In this document: one piece after another, positions 1 through 12,884 of the stretch | Numbering within the stretch: the first letter of the stretch is position 1 | Layout of the letters: each line of letters begins with the position of its first letter | Assembly (NCBI GenBank): GCA_024336345.1 | Contig: JANFOG010000004.1 | Location: 434,001 to 498,000 of the forward strand | DNA from: Mariannaea sp. PMI_226 | Taxonomy: Eukaryota > Ascomycota > Sordariomycetes > Hypocreales > Nectriaceae | Length of the DNA: 64,000 nucleotides | Reading direction: 5' to 3' | Position numbers and translations under genes: made by a program | The notes under the pieces: model-generated | Databases searched by the model: none | What the model was told of the DNA's origin: nothing | Seen by the model: only the letters and a program-made list of their open reading frames with translations

Positions 1-11
1 CGTTTTGGACC

Positions 12-3000
12 TCATCTTTGGAAGTTAGTGTCAAACAGGCATGCATTATTTGATGACATACCAGGCATGCCTCTATCATTATTCTGTGGGAGGTGGCTGC
101 TATTCAAAGCGCGGTCCTTTGCTTCTGTGAACGCTTTTTGCCGCTGCTCTTTACTAAAACTCTTTTCTGCTGCTTGTGCACCCTCCCCATGACCAGCTAC
201 TTCAGTCAGAGAAGCAAACTTTCCTGGCAATGGCAAACTTCCCATGGCCTCACCTTCAGCAGTACCCTCGTCAGACCATCGATAGCTCGTCTGAGGCGTG
301 GTCGTTGCCGTCATTGCAAACGACATATTCGACTCCTCTGAGACCACCGACTGCTCTGTTAATTTCCCTGATCTGATCTTCGCCAAAGAGCTCGGCGTGA
401 AAGTTGGTGCAATGGGGTTCAACCGAGTTTTCTACATCCAGAGGTTAGAATCGGCCAAAGACTAGTTCTCTTTAGCAGAGTCTACCTCTTGGGTGCGTTT
501 CGGTGTTGACCCTGTCCCTTCTTCGCCAGTCTGTTGTGCCTCATCTTCTTGATCCTTAGACCCGGAAGATGATTTCACCTTTGACAGCTCGGTTCTGGTT
601 TGTTCTGATGATAGATCATTTACAAATCCAGCTTGGCCATCTGATGCTTTCGAAGTTTGGTTCTCATCATTAGGTCGGAGGAAAACTTGTTTCGACCACA
701 GGTCGGCGTATCTGCCGCCAGCAACAATCAACTCATCGTGGTTGCCTTGCTCCAAAATTTCCCCATTCTCTACCACAATGATTCGGTCTGCATTCATGAT
801 TGTGGACAAGCGATGTCTAACTTGTTAGTCTCCAAGCATGAGGGTTTGAGTAAAGGCGTAGCAACTTACGCAACAATGAAGGTGGTGCGTCCTTGGCACA
901 ATCTCTTAAACGACACCTGGATCTGTTGTTCTGTATCCGTGTCGACAGCGCTCGTAGCCTCGTCTAGCAAGACAATGTCAGGTTTCTTTAGCATCGCTCG
1001 AGCAATGGCAATCCGTTGCAGCTCGCCACCAGAAAGTTTCCTATTATCATTAGAATCTGGTTCTCAACGTCTCCTCTACCAAAACTTACACGCCTCGCTC
1101 TCCGACTCTCGTACTATAGCCTAAATCGACATTAGTCCGTCATTCAATCTTTAGGCATGCGATCGCAGACGTACCTTGTGTGAATCCCTTGATTTTATCA
1201 TGGATGCAGGCCGCTTGACATGCTTCAAACACGTCCTCGTCACTGGCAGTAATTTTGCCGTATCGTACATTGTTCATAATTGTGTCGTCAAATAGAATCG
1301 GATTTTGTGGAACCACACCAATGCGATCTCGCAAGCTGGAAAGTATTAGCGATATAGAGCCATGAAAAAGAGATTTTGAGCTTTTGCACATACCTGAAAA
1401 GGTCAACATCTCGAATATCTTGTCCATCAATACGAATGGATCCCTCAACTACGTCATAAAAGCGATCTAAGAGCTTGATAAGAGTCGACTTTCCGGCGCC
1501 CGTTGCTCCGACGAATGCAACTGTTTGGCCGGCTGGTACGTGGAAGCTAACGTTTTTGATGATGCCCTTCTTTTTGTCATAGCTGAAACTGACGTTTTCA
1601 AATTGTACTTCACCAGCCTCAAACTTGATTGGCCGGGCTCCTTTGTGGTTTTCGACCGATGGCTTAGTGCGCATGATATCTAGCAAGCGCTCTGCTTCGA
1701 TGAAATCGTCACTGACATTTTTGCCCAACTTGGCAAAGAATTGAAGAGGAGATGTAAGTTGAGCCCAGTACATCAGAAGCATGGCAAATTGACCGGGAGT
1801 AGCATAGCCAGCACGAATGCGATAGACCGCGAGGAAGGCGCTTGCCAAGAGGCCAGAGGTGAGGACAAGAGTTTGAAAGCCAATCGAAATGTACCACCCA
1901 AGGACATACTGCTGCTCTCTAAGCCAGCGATTGGTGACAGCGTTCGCGTGTCGGTTATCCTCGTAGCCAATCTGGTTGAATGCACTGACCGTTTGCCAGC
2001 CGAGAAATCCTGACTGCCGAACATAGTGTTCTTCGTATAAGGCATTAACGCGGTTCCGGCTTGCGGATTTGGAACTAGAGACAAGTCTACCAGCGGTGAT
2101 AAGGAAAAATATGCCAGTTGTGACAGTAATCAGCCCTTCATACGGTCCAAAGGTGATTGAGAGGTAGACCACAGCAACGCCCATATCGATGAGCATCGGA
2201 ACAGCGTACAGCAACACATTTTCGACAACATTGGAGACGGCACTTCCTCCGTAAATAGCCATCATCATGTCCGAGGAACTTTTGGAATCATGAAAGTCCG
2301 CAGAGAGATGCATCATATGAGAATATGCAGCCCGTGTCAGGGCGTCATGGGAGTAGTACTTGACGGGAACCCAGAGCCATTGGCGTACCAGCTCGATGCC
2401 TGATTCTGATGACGCTAAGCGAAGGATAGCGAAAATAACAACAGCGAGCCAGGGGTTGTCGCTACTGGAACCACTGAGGCTATCCATGATTATGCCAGTT
2501 TGGCGGGGTACGAGGAGGTGAAGGGCATTGGACCCTAGGAGACAGAGGCAGACTGCGGCGGCACGAAGTTGAAGGCCAACATTGCCGACTGGCCATACAT
2601 ATGGAAAGAGAATCTAATCATTGTTAGTTTGATTAAATAAAGTAAGGAATACACGCGCCGGACGCAGACCAAATGTTCAGGTCAGGGTCTGCTGAACCAC
2701 AAAACAAGGGAGATGAGAAGCGTACCTTGAATCCTTTCACATACTCAACCCAGGTCCCACCCTCCTCGAGACGTTTCTTCATAGCTTCTTTCGCCTCTCG
2801 CTCACGTCGTTCCCAATTATACTCGGGCTCCTGTGTTTCCTGGGTCGCTTCTTCTGCCTGGGATGTCGTTCCATACCCAGACTCCTGACTTTGAGATGAG
2901 TTTGCAGAGCCAGTTGTTGAATCTTTTGGTAGAAGGGCTTGACGCTCCTCATCAGATCCTGGAGGGCTGCTTGCAACAAACCTGAAAAGCCCAGCCAAGG

Positions 3001-3487
3001 TGAGAAACAGCAAGCAGCGAGCGGCGATCAACGCTAGGCTGGCAATCTCAACAGATTTCAGATCGGAAAAATCACCGTGAACCCCAGAGAGAGAGATTAA
3101 TATGAGCTCAAAGAGCAGGGACAGCACCACCGATCCAACAAAGGGGTAGGATGCGGCATCCTCAGGGTCGTAACGAGTGAGCAGTATCCCGAACACCAGT
3201 ATACAGGACAAGTAGCAGATGATTACATGATCTTCTGTGGGCCATGCCTTTGTAAGAAGGGCACGTGTAGCGAGAGTGGCAAGTTGTCCAACGTATGTCA
3301 AGATGAAGAGAATAGATACTGCCCAAACAATTCTAGAACCGGGACGACGCCTCGAAGGCTGAACAGGCTCTTTTGAAGTATGGATCTGGCAAACGGCAAC
3401 AAGAGTAGCGACGGCAAAGTATATCAAAACTGCTGCTGGGTAGAGGTAGTGCACCACTACAAGTGCAGACTCAAGCGGTGAAGCCAT
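12..3487 (-). CDS. hmt1: HMT1-type half-size ABC transporter (ABCB6/ATM-like, vacuolar heavy-metal tolerance family)
   Basis: Predicted ATP-driven export of thiol-metal conjugates into the vacuole, by analogy with fission-yeast Hmt1. Exons (minus): 3487-2726, 2613-1394, 1335-1175, 1120-1090, 1040-870, 816-486, 431-12; every junction has GT..AG and keeps frame, giving 1031 aa. Residues 1-190 hold about five hydrophobic segments (the extra N-terminal domain of HMT1 proteins), then a Ser/Glu-rich linker, the six-helix ABC membrane domain (about 260-540) and the nucleotide-binding domain with Walker [10 protein letters not shown] (about 621), LSGGE signature (about 727), Walker B DIVLLDEA (about 750) and H-loop AHRLS. 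The last intron (432-485) has a weaker donor (GTAGAC) but a clear CTAAC branch site; without it the protein would stop at 462 (899 aa). The start at 3487 is chosen because it directly precedes the first hydrophobic segment; 3520 is not an ATG. Confidence 0.9.
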
Positions 3488-6400
3488 GGCTGCTGCGAAG
3501 ACTGTAAAATCCGTCCTCAAGATGGAGAGGAACTAGACGTGCTTGAAAGCGTCCAACGAGTGATGCCTGATGAGCTTGAGATAGACGTTGAGGCGGAGTG
3601 CTGAGGAATGGATGGATGCAGTCGACCTGGTTGACGACAAGAGATTCTGTCTTGAGCGATGAGGTTGCGCCCTGGGGAGAGATTGAGAACTAAAGAGACA
3701 AAGGTGCTTCTGTGAGAGTTCGCTTGCGTGATCCTTTTTTCCCTTTTTTAGGCGTCCAACGCAATTTCTTCAGCAAGGTCCCTTTCTTTGGTCGTACCCT
3801 CTCAAAATGGATGGAAAATGAGAGAGAAGTGGCAAGAGAGGTATCCGAGAAAACCGGCAGAGACTCCAAAAAAGGAAGCCTCGAACAGAAATGGTGACAC
3901 CTGAGAAGGAAAGATCAAAAACGTTGAGTCGGGGGTTGGAGAGTATTGATCCGAGAGAAGGTGCAGGGACTGGTGGTGTGCGCCCCTGATGTTTTCTGTA
4001 TAACTTGCCGTCCTCTGCTCCTTCCCTTTATTCTGTTCTTTTTTTTTTCTTTTTCTGTTTTTCTTCTTTTTGCTTTTCTTTTTTCTTTACCTTGGCTTTC
4101 TGCCCCCTCTAATCCCTTGTGGTTCCCTTGTCGTCTCGGTTACCTTCCACGTCAGATTTGACAGGCAGATGTCGGTGTGGTGGTTGTGGTTGCCTCACAG
4201 CCTAATCAATGGATCGATTCGCTGGTGGTTGGGGCGGACAATATGCCAGCCCTGGAAGGATCGGACGCAAACAAGGGCTAATTATACTCCTCCTACCGCT
4301 CAGCCACCAAGTCAATTTTCAGCTTCCCTTATCGTTCCGATGATCCAGATCGTCACAACCGATGCAATGCCCGAAATCGCCGATACTGAGATTGATGTTG
4401 CGCAATACGTCTCCCATTTGAAATGCCACCACTTCAGGTTCCCGCTGTTCTCGCACTCTCTCTGGTACCTATTCGTTCCCTGCGTTCGCCCAAAGCCTAC
4501 AGCTCACAGAATCAAGCCAGCGAATGAATTATGCGAATTTTTATTCCAACCATCGACGTGCTGCGGTCATGATCAGAGCCAATGGCTGTGAATTGGCGCT
4601 CAATTCCCTGGTTCGCTCGTAGTCCTGTGATGCTCGAAGCTCACCCGATGCTGACCATACGTCAGCCAACGGAGGTGACACACTAAACCAATGGTGCCGG
4701 AGGGGTCTCGAAACCTCTGTATGCAGTAATGGCGACTCTTTTCCGTCAAGTGGCCACAAGACGATGGCTATGAGAAAGAAGGGGAGAGGAATTGAGCCTT
4801 GGGGGGATCTGCTCTAGAAATACGGAACCACTTTGACAAGAAGGTTGAAGCCATGCGGCTTGGGCAATGCTTCCTCCATCCAGGACCAGGGTAGATTTCT
4901 CCAGAGCCATACCCACCTGAGCTTGGTCTTCAACGCACACACACGTCCACTAGCTGATTGGCGCTGCGCTTGTGAGCCCCAGCGACGTGGACCAACTTTC
5001 GCCAGGACCCCTGACCAGCCGAGTTGCCAACGACTCAGCACAAAACCCATCTACCGCTAGCGCTGCGGGAAGCTGGGCGCCCATGCTGCAAGACAACCTG
5101 GTCGCGAGGGATTGGCAACTTCATGTCCATGTGCAAAACAAAAATATCTGCGAGGTTCAAGCATCAGAGCCCAACATCTTCTATCGTCCAATACTCCCGA
5201 ATGGCAGAGAACTCAACAATGCCTGTGTTGGGCAACGAAGCACAAGTTATTTCTTGTCTCAACTGTCTCATTGAGATTTTAACTAATTTCGATAGCGGGT
5301 GTTTGGCGGTGGCTCAAGTCAGTTGATCCTTTGCCACTTCAAGGACAAAAATTTGTCTCTAGCTCCAATCTTGTCAAGTGATGTCGCACAACATCTCGGT
5401 TGATGCCCATGCAACGGCACCTTCGGTACCCAAGAAAGGGGATCCGAAGGAGGGGCAAAAAAGCAATGACTTCAAGACATGGCAGGTATGCATTCAGTAT
5501 TGACCTGACTTATATTGAAAGTAAATCTGATCATTGTGTTTGCGCAGAGTTGTCTGGAAACACCAGCCAGGGTAATTTGGCCAAGACGTCCTGGTTCCAG
5601 TTTGGCGTGGTTCTCTCACTTACAAACATACATGCAAGATCGAGATTGTGGAGTGGGTAATGGCTGAAGAGCTGTCGTATCAATAGCGTCAAAGAACTCT
5701 GGTGTCCACGCGACCAAGCTCCGGGGAGACCAACGTGCGCGAGAGGAGTAGAGGACCCGTTTCAGCCGTGATATTCACCGACTTTCTCTTCCAGACATAT
5801 CATTTTGCGGTCCACGACAATATATGACCTTATCTATCTACCGAGCGGTGAATCTCAAGCTGCAACTGATCAAGTGTCCTTGCATCAAGACTGGCTTGGA
5901 TGTCACGTCTTAACCCCGCAGTTGCGATATCAACTAGATGCGAAACGCTCCACCTGTTTAACGGTGTAGAAACGTCATTTGAATCCCTTCGTCATAAGTG
6001 GTCCGAAGCTGGCACAATGCTTCCTCGTAAGACAATTGAAGAGCAGTAACTTCACATCTTGATTGGCCTGAAGATGTTCCTGGCAATCCCAAGAAATATT
6101 CAGTCTATCGGGCTGCTAATGATATCTCTCAGTCGTGTTTGACAACTTCATTATGACAGTGATGGACGACTCGAGGCAACACCAAACTATTCTCAACCCA
6201 GAATCCTCTACAGTTTACGCCGGCTTAAGATCCTATCAAGAATATGGAAGTAGTTCGTCTCCCATAGCGTTACACTTGCGTGTCCAAGTCCGTCAGACCT
6301 GACTGTCTTGATAATTGAGAGACGTTCTTTTCGACGGGCTCATTTTCGGTAATCGTCTTGCTCATTCCGACAGTAGTTTATTATACCAGTCTCCACAAAC

Positions 6401-6613
6401 TACAATTTCAGTTGTATGCCATACCTACGATTATCTCACATTAACGGCATCGCAGCCGCGCATCTCCCAAGAGCGGGATTACTATGAACTCAATATGGGA
6501 ATGTCACAACAGAGGAGCAGACTATGTCTCACACCGTTCATACACACTTCATTATATATTTTTACCTGTGTGAGTCGCTAAACTAAAATTACATCCAATC
6601 GTCACGGTAAACT
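3488..6613. other. Intergenic region, no gene seen
   Basis: Lies upstream of the ABC transporter and downstream of the bZIP gene. It contains a T/C-rich tract around 4020-4100. Only short overlapping open frames in all phases are present, without splice-linked continuity or a recognisable domain. It presumably holds the transporter promoter and the bZIP 3' end. Confidence 0.6.
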
Positions 6614-7750
6614 TCATCGGAAGTCCCAATTGGCGCCCCAAAGCGCACCATCTTCTATTACCTGGAAGGGCGGGCCTGTGCCAGTCCATTGGACTGGGTA
6701 GAAAGGCTCATGCATCGAATGCATGTTAGGTATGGCATGAGAGGACATGAGGATATGTTCCTTTTGCATCGGCTCCATTGTCATGTCAAACATGTCATCT
6801 GGTGAGCTAGAAACAGGCTCCATATCGGGAGTCCGGATACCATATGAATCAGTGACGCTCGCAACGCTAATGCTCGCTCTGCTTCCATTTGAGCTTGATT
6901 GACTTCCAACCATAGGCATCGTATTACAAGGTAATGGCGAGATGCATGGTGGCAGATCCTTTACGGATTTTCTAGCCTCGTTCGCAATGAACTGCTGGAT
7001 GAGAGTACAGCCGCAATCAGTGTGTCGCAGCAACTGAGTTTTCAAGTGATAAATCTCAGTGGTGAGTTCATCGAAAGTCCTGGATAACTGCCGGTTGTGT
7101 TCTTCCATCTCCTGTTCACGGGTAGCAAGTGCAGTTGCCTCATCCCGTTTACGCATCCGACACTTTGTAGCCGCAATCCTATTGCGCTCAAGAATGCGTC
7201 GTCGGCGAGGGTCCCTTGGCCGAACCTCAGAGTCAGAATCTTCTGATTTGATCTCCTTCAAGGAGCCTTTCCGCTGTCTGGGCTTCCTGCCACGTTTCCC
7301 TCCTTTCAGTCCATCCTTGATTGGCTCAGGTGGTTCTTCTTCCAGTTTGATCGGGACATCTGGCAGATATTCAGGGGTTTGGGGTTGATATGGCGTTTTT
7401 TGACTTCCCGTGACTGTTTGTTGATTTGCCTTGGCTTGAAGAGGCTCGGTATCCTGGGGAAACCTTGGGGCGGTGACGGTTCGAGGCGAGCATGATGCAA
7501 ACGAGTAATCCATCTGAGTCGGGACCGGAGAGTTACTTATGGCCTCATTGAAGAAGTATGAGTCTGGGATGTGATTCATTCCAGGTGGGAATGTCATGTT
7601 GCGGGAGGCGGGGGAGTCTACGCCGCCTATACGATAAGATGGAGGGGACGTGAGACATCCTGATGATGGTGTCGAAGGTGCCACATCGAATCCTGTGTGA
7701 AAAGAAAAATCCCCCATAGGGTGAGGGTAACTTTGGACGAAGGTCGTCAT
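6614..7750 (-). CDS. bZIP transcription factor, ATF/CREB type
   Basis: Sequence-specific nuclear DNA-binding protein, 378 aa from the ATG at 7750. The open frame extends further upstream, but only from a GTG, so the internal ATG is used. The bZIP lies at about residues 180-240: a basic region with RRRRILERNRIAATKCRMRK, containing the N-x2-A-A-x2-C-R signature of the ATF/CREB/AP-1 class, followed by heptad-spaced hydrophobics and the HTDCGC segment typical of fungal Atf1-like factors. The N-terminal half is Pro/Ser/Thr-rich with KLEEEPPEP; an RGRKPRQRK stretch before the bZIP looks like an AT-hook or nuclear localisation signal. No intron is needed. It differs from full-length Atf1 in being shorter and lacking obvious N-terminal Atf1 domains, so the target pathway is not assigned. 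Confidence 0.88.
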   Translation of the reverse strand: MTTFVQSYPHPMGDFSFHTGFDVAPSTPSSGCLTSPPSYRIGGVDSPASRNMTFPPGMNHIPDSYFFNEAISNSPVPTQMDYSFASCSPRTVTAPRFPQDTEPLQAKANQQTVTGSQKTPYQPQTPEYLPDVPIKLEEEPPEPIKDGLKGGKRGRKPRQRKGSLKEIKSEDSDSEVRPRDPRRRRILERNRIAATKCRMRKRDEATALATREQEMEEHNRQLSRTFDELTTEIYHLKTQLLRHTDCGCTLIQQFIANEARKSVKDLPPCISPLPCNTMPMVGSQSSSNGSRASISVASVTDSYGIRTPDMEPVSSSPDDMFDMTMEPMQKEHILMSSHAIPNMHSMHEPFYPVQWTGTGPPFQVIEDGALWGANWDFR

Positions 7751-10700
7751 CGAGGTGCAAGCAGGATTGCTTATAGGTGTTCGTAATTGTGTGGTGTTTG
7801 GATAGGAGTGATATGTTCGGCTGAATCGCACGTGGGCGGATATGGAGGTACTTAATGAAGCGGCAGGTTTGCTGCCAACTGATCTGGTGCACGGTTCTCA
7901 AGTCTTTTTAGGATGCTCAGGTATCCTTTCCTTGTTGTGGAAAAGGGCAAAGTGAAAGGTGAGACACCGATTACTTGTTCAAGCTGTGCTGAAAGGGAAC
8001 TAGAGATATCCCAACTGGGAGTGGATTTTCTTGGTGGCCGTCTTATAAGCACATCGAAAGAGTAAGGAGAAGCATGGGAGAAGAGAAGAAACGAAGAGGG
8101 GGCAGAAGCCAACAACGAGTGGGCAAGGTGCTTCGGCAGGATGAGTCTCAAGAGCAAGGAAAACAAAGATAGCAACTTGTTTTTGGGGGGAGGTGGGACG
8201 ATCAAATATGCATGGCAGTTCGGCAAGCCATCCCAGGTACAGACACCATCGAGGGCGCAAATGCAACGCCAGGCAGGGCCAATGGCTAAAGCTTGGCCAT
8301 AGCCGAGAGGGAAATCGGGGCATCAGGCCCAGCACATGAAGCGACAATTAGACTTTCTCTATCTGTCCAGACTCGGTATCTCGGTTTCTGCAGGAGGATG
8401 AGGGGCGTGCAAAGCTCCCCCGAACATGGTCGGATGGTGGGTGGGCGACTGTTGGAAAATGCTCCAGTATAGCAAGACGATGTGGAGTTTCCTAACGCCG
8501 CGATCTAGGTCCGAGAGCAGTCGCTAACTACAGTAGTGCATGGGAAGCGGGGAATGGGCAACGGGACAGTCAGGACTAGGGAGGCAAGAAAAGAGAAGAT
8601 ACTTCGTACGTTCTGGTCCGCCTCTTAATCTGTTAACTTGCCAGTTGCTTCCAACCAACAATGGCCGCAGGAAAACGGAGCACCGTAGTATACACCAAGG
8701 TTGGCACGCCTATGGGGTGGACCCTGGACCCTGGCGACAAAGAAGCCGGCCAATCAACCAATGCATTGGGGAATGTGGAACTTGAGAGTGTGGACGATGG
8801 TTGGGCGTTCTCCCCTCTCAGGGCTGTCTGTGATGGTGGCGTTTGGATTTGTGGTTCTCCTCGGGGAACACAAACCCCACCACATTTCCAAAGTGAGAGA
8901 TTCAAGGTGGTTGCTTGATAGCCCAACTGCGCACGGGCGCCCCTCAACCTTGCCGCTATCGAACATCTTTCAGGCTTTGACGCCTTGACTCCTTAGCAAG
9001 GTGCTTGGCTGCTTGGCTCCTTGGGCTGGTCACGGCACCCTTCGGAAGTGCCACAGGCGAGCCCAGGCCCTTCTTTAAACGTGGCTGTCCCCATTGTGGC
9101 TATGAACACTGAGAAGGAGTCGTCTCTCACTATGGCACATGTCCAAAGTGCTTAACGAACGCGCAAGACAGTGGGAATGGCGAGTGTTCAACAGCATTTG
9201 TCAGCGTCGTTCCCTTGCACCCCGGAGCCCATCGATCTGAAATCTCACCGCGGCCTTCCGAGTGATAGGATAAGGGAAGGAGGTGAAGATCATGGATTCT
9301 GACGGCTCGAGTGAGAGTCTGTGCTAACCATGTCCAAAACAGGATGCTGGCATGTTGAGGAAAACGACGGCAGACAGCACCCCCCTGTTGTGCAAGGACT
9401 GTACTGTACAGTGCCTTGATTGTAGCAGATACTCGGCCGAAGTTTCATCTCAACCAGCCGGAATTGTATCCGTCGGAGGAAAAAAGCTTATTGCTCTGCT
9501 GAGACGAACTGGGGTGCAGAACGCGCAAAGAGGTGCGCTCTAGCTCGTCTTTCATGATGGAATCATCCAATGACTGGCGAGGCATGAACAAATTGTGTCC
9601 TTTGTGCGAAGGACAGCACTTCAATCAAGGTAAGCGAGGGTACAAGCTGCTAAACCTCGATTAGGGAAGCATCTCCTATGTAATTAACCCAAAAACTAGC
9701 TCACTTACTACTCTCGAAAGCAGAGGGTGTCGAGCACACAGCCGATTCTCTTGTTCCCCTCTCTACCCCCGCGTACTTGCCCTGCTCTCTTGTTCATCGC
9801 CCTTTCAACTTTGCCGTTCCGTCACGAGATGGAATCAACAGAGGGTCATCGCTTCTACCACTGTTGCTCGTGTCAGTGCCAAAAGGCAGATTTCGCCATT
9901 TCTTCATCGTTATCAAGTTTTCAGGGTTTGTGATTACAAAGGTCATGGTCTAGGTACAGCTTAGCAGGTGGCGTGATACATGCTTTTTGAGGTTTGGTCG
10001 CTTGTTGTTCCTCCGTGGCGGTATCTCCCGTATCTCAGCTGGGACGGTGAAAGTTACGGAATTTGCCTTTACCTTTAGGAGCTCCTTTGCTCTCGTCTTG
10101 CTCTCGGAGAAAAACAATGATCAGCTAGACATGATGTCACGTATGTGGTGGCATCAACCCGCGAAAAACCGAATGGCAGTCTTCGTTTCACTCTTCAGAA
10201 AGTGATCAATCGTTTTTTATCGACCGGATCTTACTACATCGGCAGAAGCACAGCATCAACTCATCTGCAGGTTTATTTCCAGGGTTTTTGGGGCTTCCGC
10301 GTTCACGACTGACTACACCAGCCCAGCCATGGCGTCGACGGTTTGTTATTGATATGTAGCGAGTACCGTAGCGTAGCTGGACGCTTATGCGAGAGCCGCA
10401 TATCACAACCTGCAGCATCGTTTGTATAAGCACTTGTGACTGCAAGCTCCCAAAAGAGCAAGAGCAAGAGCATGGAGTTTGCTTACTGCTGAGGTTCGAT
10501 ACGCAAAGAATCAGTATTGGTCAAGGTCTACAACCAACCTTTCAGTAGTAGGAGTATGGTCGAGACCCGAGAGATTGTGTGGTGCGCCTTGAGCCAAGGT
10601 TCAGCCAAAGTCTCACCGGGTAGCCGTTTTCGCCTCCACCACAGCTCTGCTTCTGAGATCGCACCCCGAAAGGCCTCCGTCACGTATCTTTTTTCAGTTC

Positions 10701-11002
10701 TGAGTGTGGCTAGGCCGCTCGTCTCAAGAGCCAAACTGCTAGGCAAGTTAAAAACAAATAAATGAGTTGCAGATTACGATGTAGTTATGGAATGCATGTT
10801 TCTTTTTGTCGACCTGCCGATACGAAGCAGTCTGAAAAATTCAAAACATCACCCTCATCACCCTCAGCCCAAGCCGGAAGCGAGCTCTTCAAACCTTAGA
10901 ATTGGGTCAAGCACGTAATTTACGTCTCAGAATCCTGTTGAACCCATGTAAAGTATGCCGAAGAAACATGGGCATGGCACGCTACTGTACCTACAGTAGC
11001 AG

Positions 11003-11056
11003 CGTGTGTGCGCGCGCGCGTGCGTGTGTGTGTGTGTCTGTGTGCGTGTGTCTGTC
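11003..11056. repeat. GT/GC dinucleotide microsatellite
   Basis: Alternating purine-pyrimidine tract: GTGTGTG, then CGCGCGCGCG, then TGCGTGTGTG repeats, followed by a C/T-rich stretch. A long alternating CG/TG tract of this kind is a candidate Z-DNA former. Confidence 0.9.
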
Positions 11057-12324
11057 TCGCTTTTTCTCTTCCTTTCTCTGTTTTCTTTTTAAACTTTCGC
11101 TGATCAATGGGGCAGGGCAGTTGAGGCTCCTCATGTGTCGATCTCTTTCCAGGCAACCAGGCCGAGACCACACAGCCATGTTGCCAGGGCGTTGACGAAT
11201 CTGGAGGAAAGCTCGCAGTGGCTGGAATCTCAAGAACGAAAACCCTCCACAAGCTCTCCAGGCCTGGTTTAGCGTCCGTACTTAACGTTTCAGTAGGTCG
11301 AAGCAGACGTTAGAGATACGAGTGGACGGCCTCTCTCCGTTTTGGGGACGAGGGCACCAACACCCTCGGAGGGCGCCGACTCCTTCAGGGACGGCTTAGT
11401 CTCACAGGAAGAGGCCGCAAAACAGCCCGCAAAACAGCCCGCAAAGTAGCCTTCAGAGGAGCATCGTCTCCTAAGCTCTATCAAAGTTTGATTATTCGCT
11501 TTCCCCTTCTTGACTTCTTGCTGGGCGTTGCCTGGACGCGCAACGTAAGCCCTGCATCGAACCCCGCTTCACGATGCAACATCGCGAGGGGTGAGGATGG
11601 AGAGATTGGCAATCTTCATTTGCACTCAGAGCTGAACTTGCTCCTTCACTATTTTCTTGGCATCCATTGTGCAATTGACTTGGCTAGTTACTTTTTCAGG
11701 CCCAAACGCGTGGCTTGGGACCCCGAAAATGTACCCCCTCCAGAACGACAAGGCTGTCTCACTCGCTTCCTTGCTTTCTCATTGCCTCTCCTAGGTCGCC
11801 ACAACAAGTTGTCCACCCAGGATCCCGAAAGTATGGCTGGCCCCGAGAGCACGGGTATGGGTGGCCTTCATAAGGCTGGCTAATGAGGGACGCTGAATTC
11901 CCTACAAGGGCCATCCATGGGAGGGACTAACTTCAATGTCTAGCTCTCCTCTCTCAACAGATGGATGGGATGACACGGGAAACCCAGTCAATCGAATCTT
12001 GTGCGTCAAGTGGCATCCAACGAGAAGGGGGGGAAAATTCATCTGGTATTGGGAGGGAAAGGGCTGAGCTTCAAGCTCCGTTAGTCCAATGTCAGTCCAG
12101 ATCCCTTTTCGCTTCAACCCCATCCGCCAAGAAGAAAAAATCAACTCTTGAACCAAGCTCCAACGGTTAAGTCTCCTCTATCATCCACAATCCCGTGCAA
12201 TATTGAATGGCTCTCAATCTTTAATCAGGTAAGTTAAACCTTGAAGAATGTCTCAATCTCTTTGCTGCGCTACAGATTACTCCATCCCAGAATACACTAA
12301 CATTACCCTTCATCAGAGGCGGTA

Positions 12325-12342
12325 GCCCCCCTCCCCCCCTCC
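12325..12342 (+). repeat. C-rich polypyrimidine tract
   Basis: CCCCCC TCCCCCCC TCC-type run on the plus strand, the smaller of two such tracts in the gene-free region. Confidence 0.8.
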
Positions 12343-12840
12343 AAGACGATAGTCCATCGCTTCATATCCTAATTCGTCGTCGTACATAATTGGCCCTGCC
12401 CGGAAACTGTTGCCCACCCATGCGGATTGGTTCATTTTTTATTTCCACGCTGCTGCAACAACGTTTTGACCATTGTTTTTTTTTTCTCTCTTGATGGCGC
12501 CCGCTTTGACGTCCACCGGTAGCTGTCACCAGCAAATGATACTCAGGGAATCTCCTGACACCACCACACCATCAAGCAAATACCGGCCTGAAGAACGCTT
12601 TCAATCTGCTTGCGCCTCACCGGGTCCTGAAAGACTGTGGCTCCTTGAGGCGAGAGCCGAAGAGGGAGAGGAAAGGGCTAATCCGGAACGGCCTCGATCT
12701 AAATCGGATCGCCATCGATCCAATTAGCTTCATGCACCGGCACGGGTAATATCTTCCCCCTCCCCAAATTCGACCCACTGTGAAGACCAAGCAATGGAGA
12801 CCTTGAGCCCGTCTTCTCCATCATCCCAAGCAGATCCTCA

Positions 12841-12884
12841 CTCCTCCTCCCCCCCTCCCCCCCTCCCCTCCCTTCCCCTCCCTT
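12841..12884 (+). repeat. C-rich polypyrimidine tract (G-run tract on minus strand)
   Basis: About 44 nt made only of C and T, with successive C runs of 7, 7, 4, 3, 4 and 3 separated by one or two T. The minus strand therefore carries at least four G runs of three or more with one- to two-base loops, which satisfies the usual G-quadruplex pattern. Confidence 0.85.
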
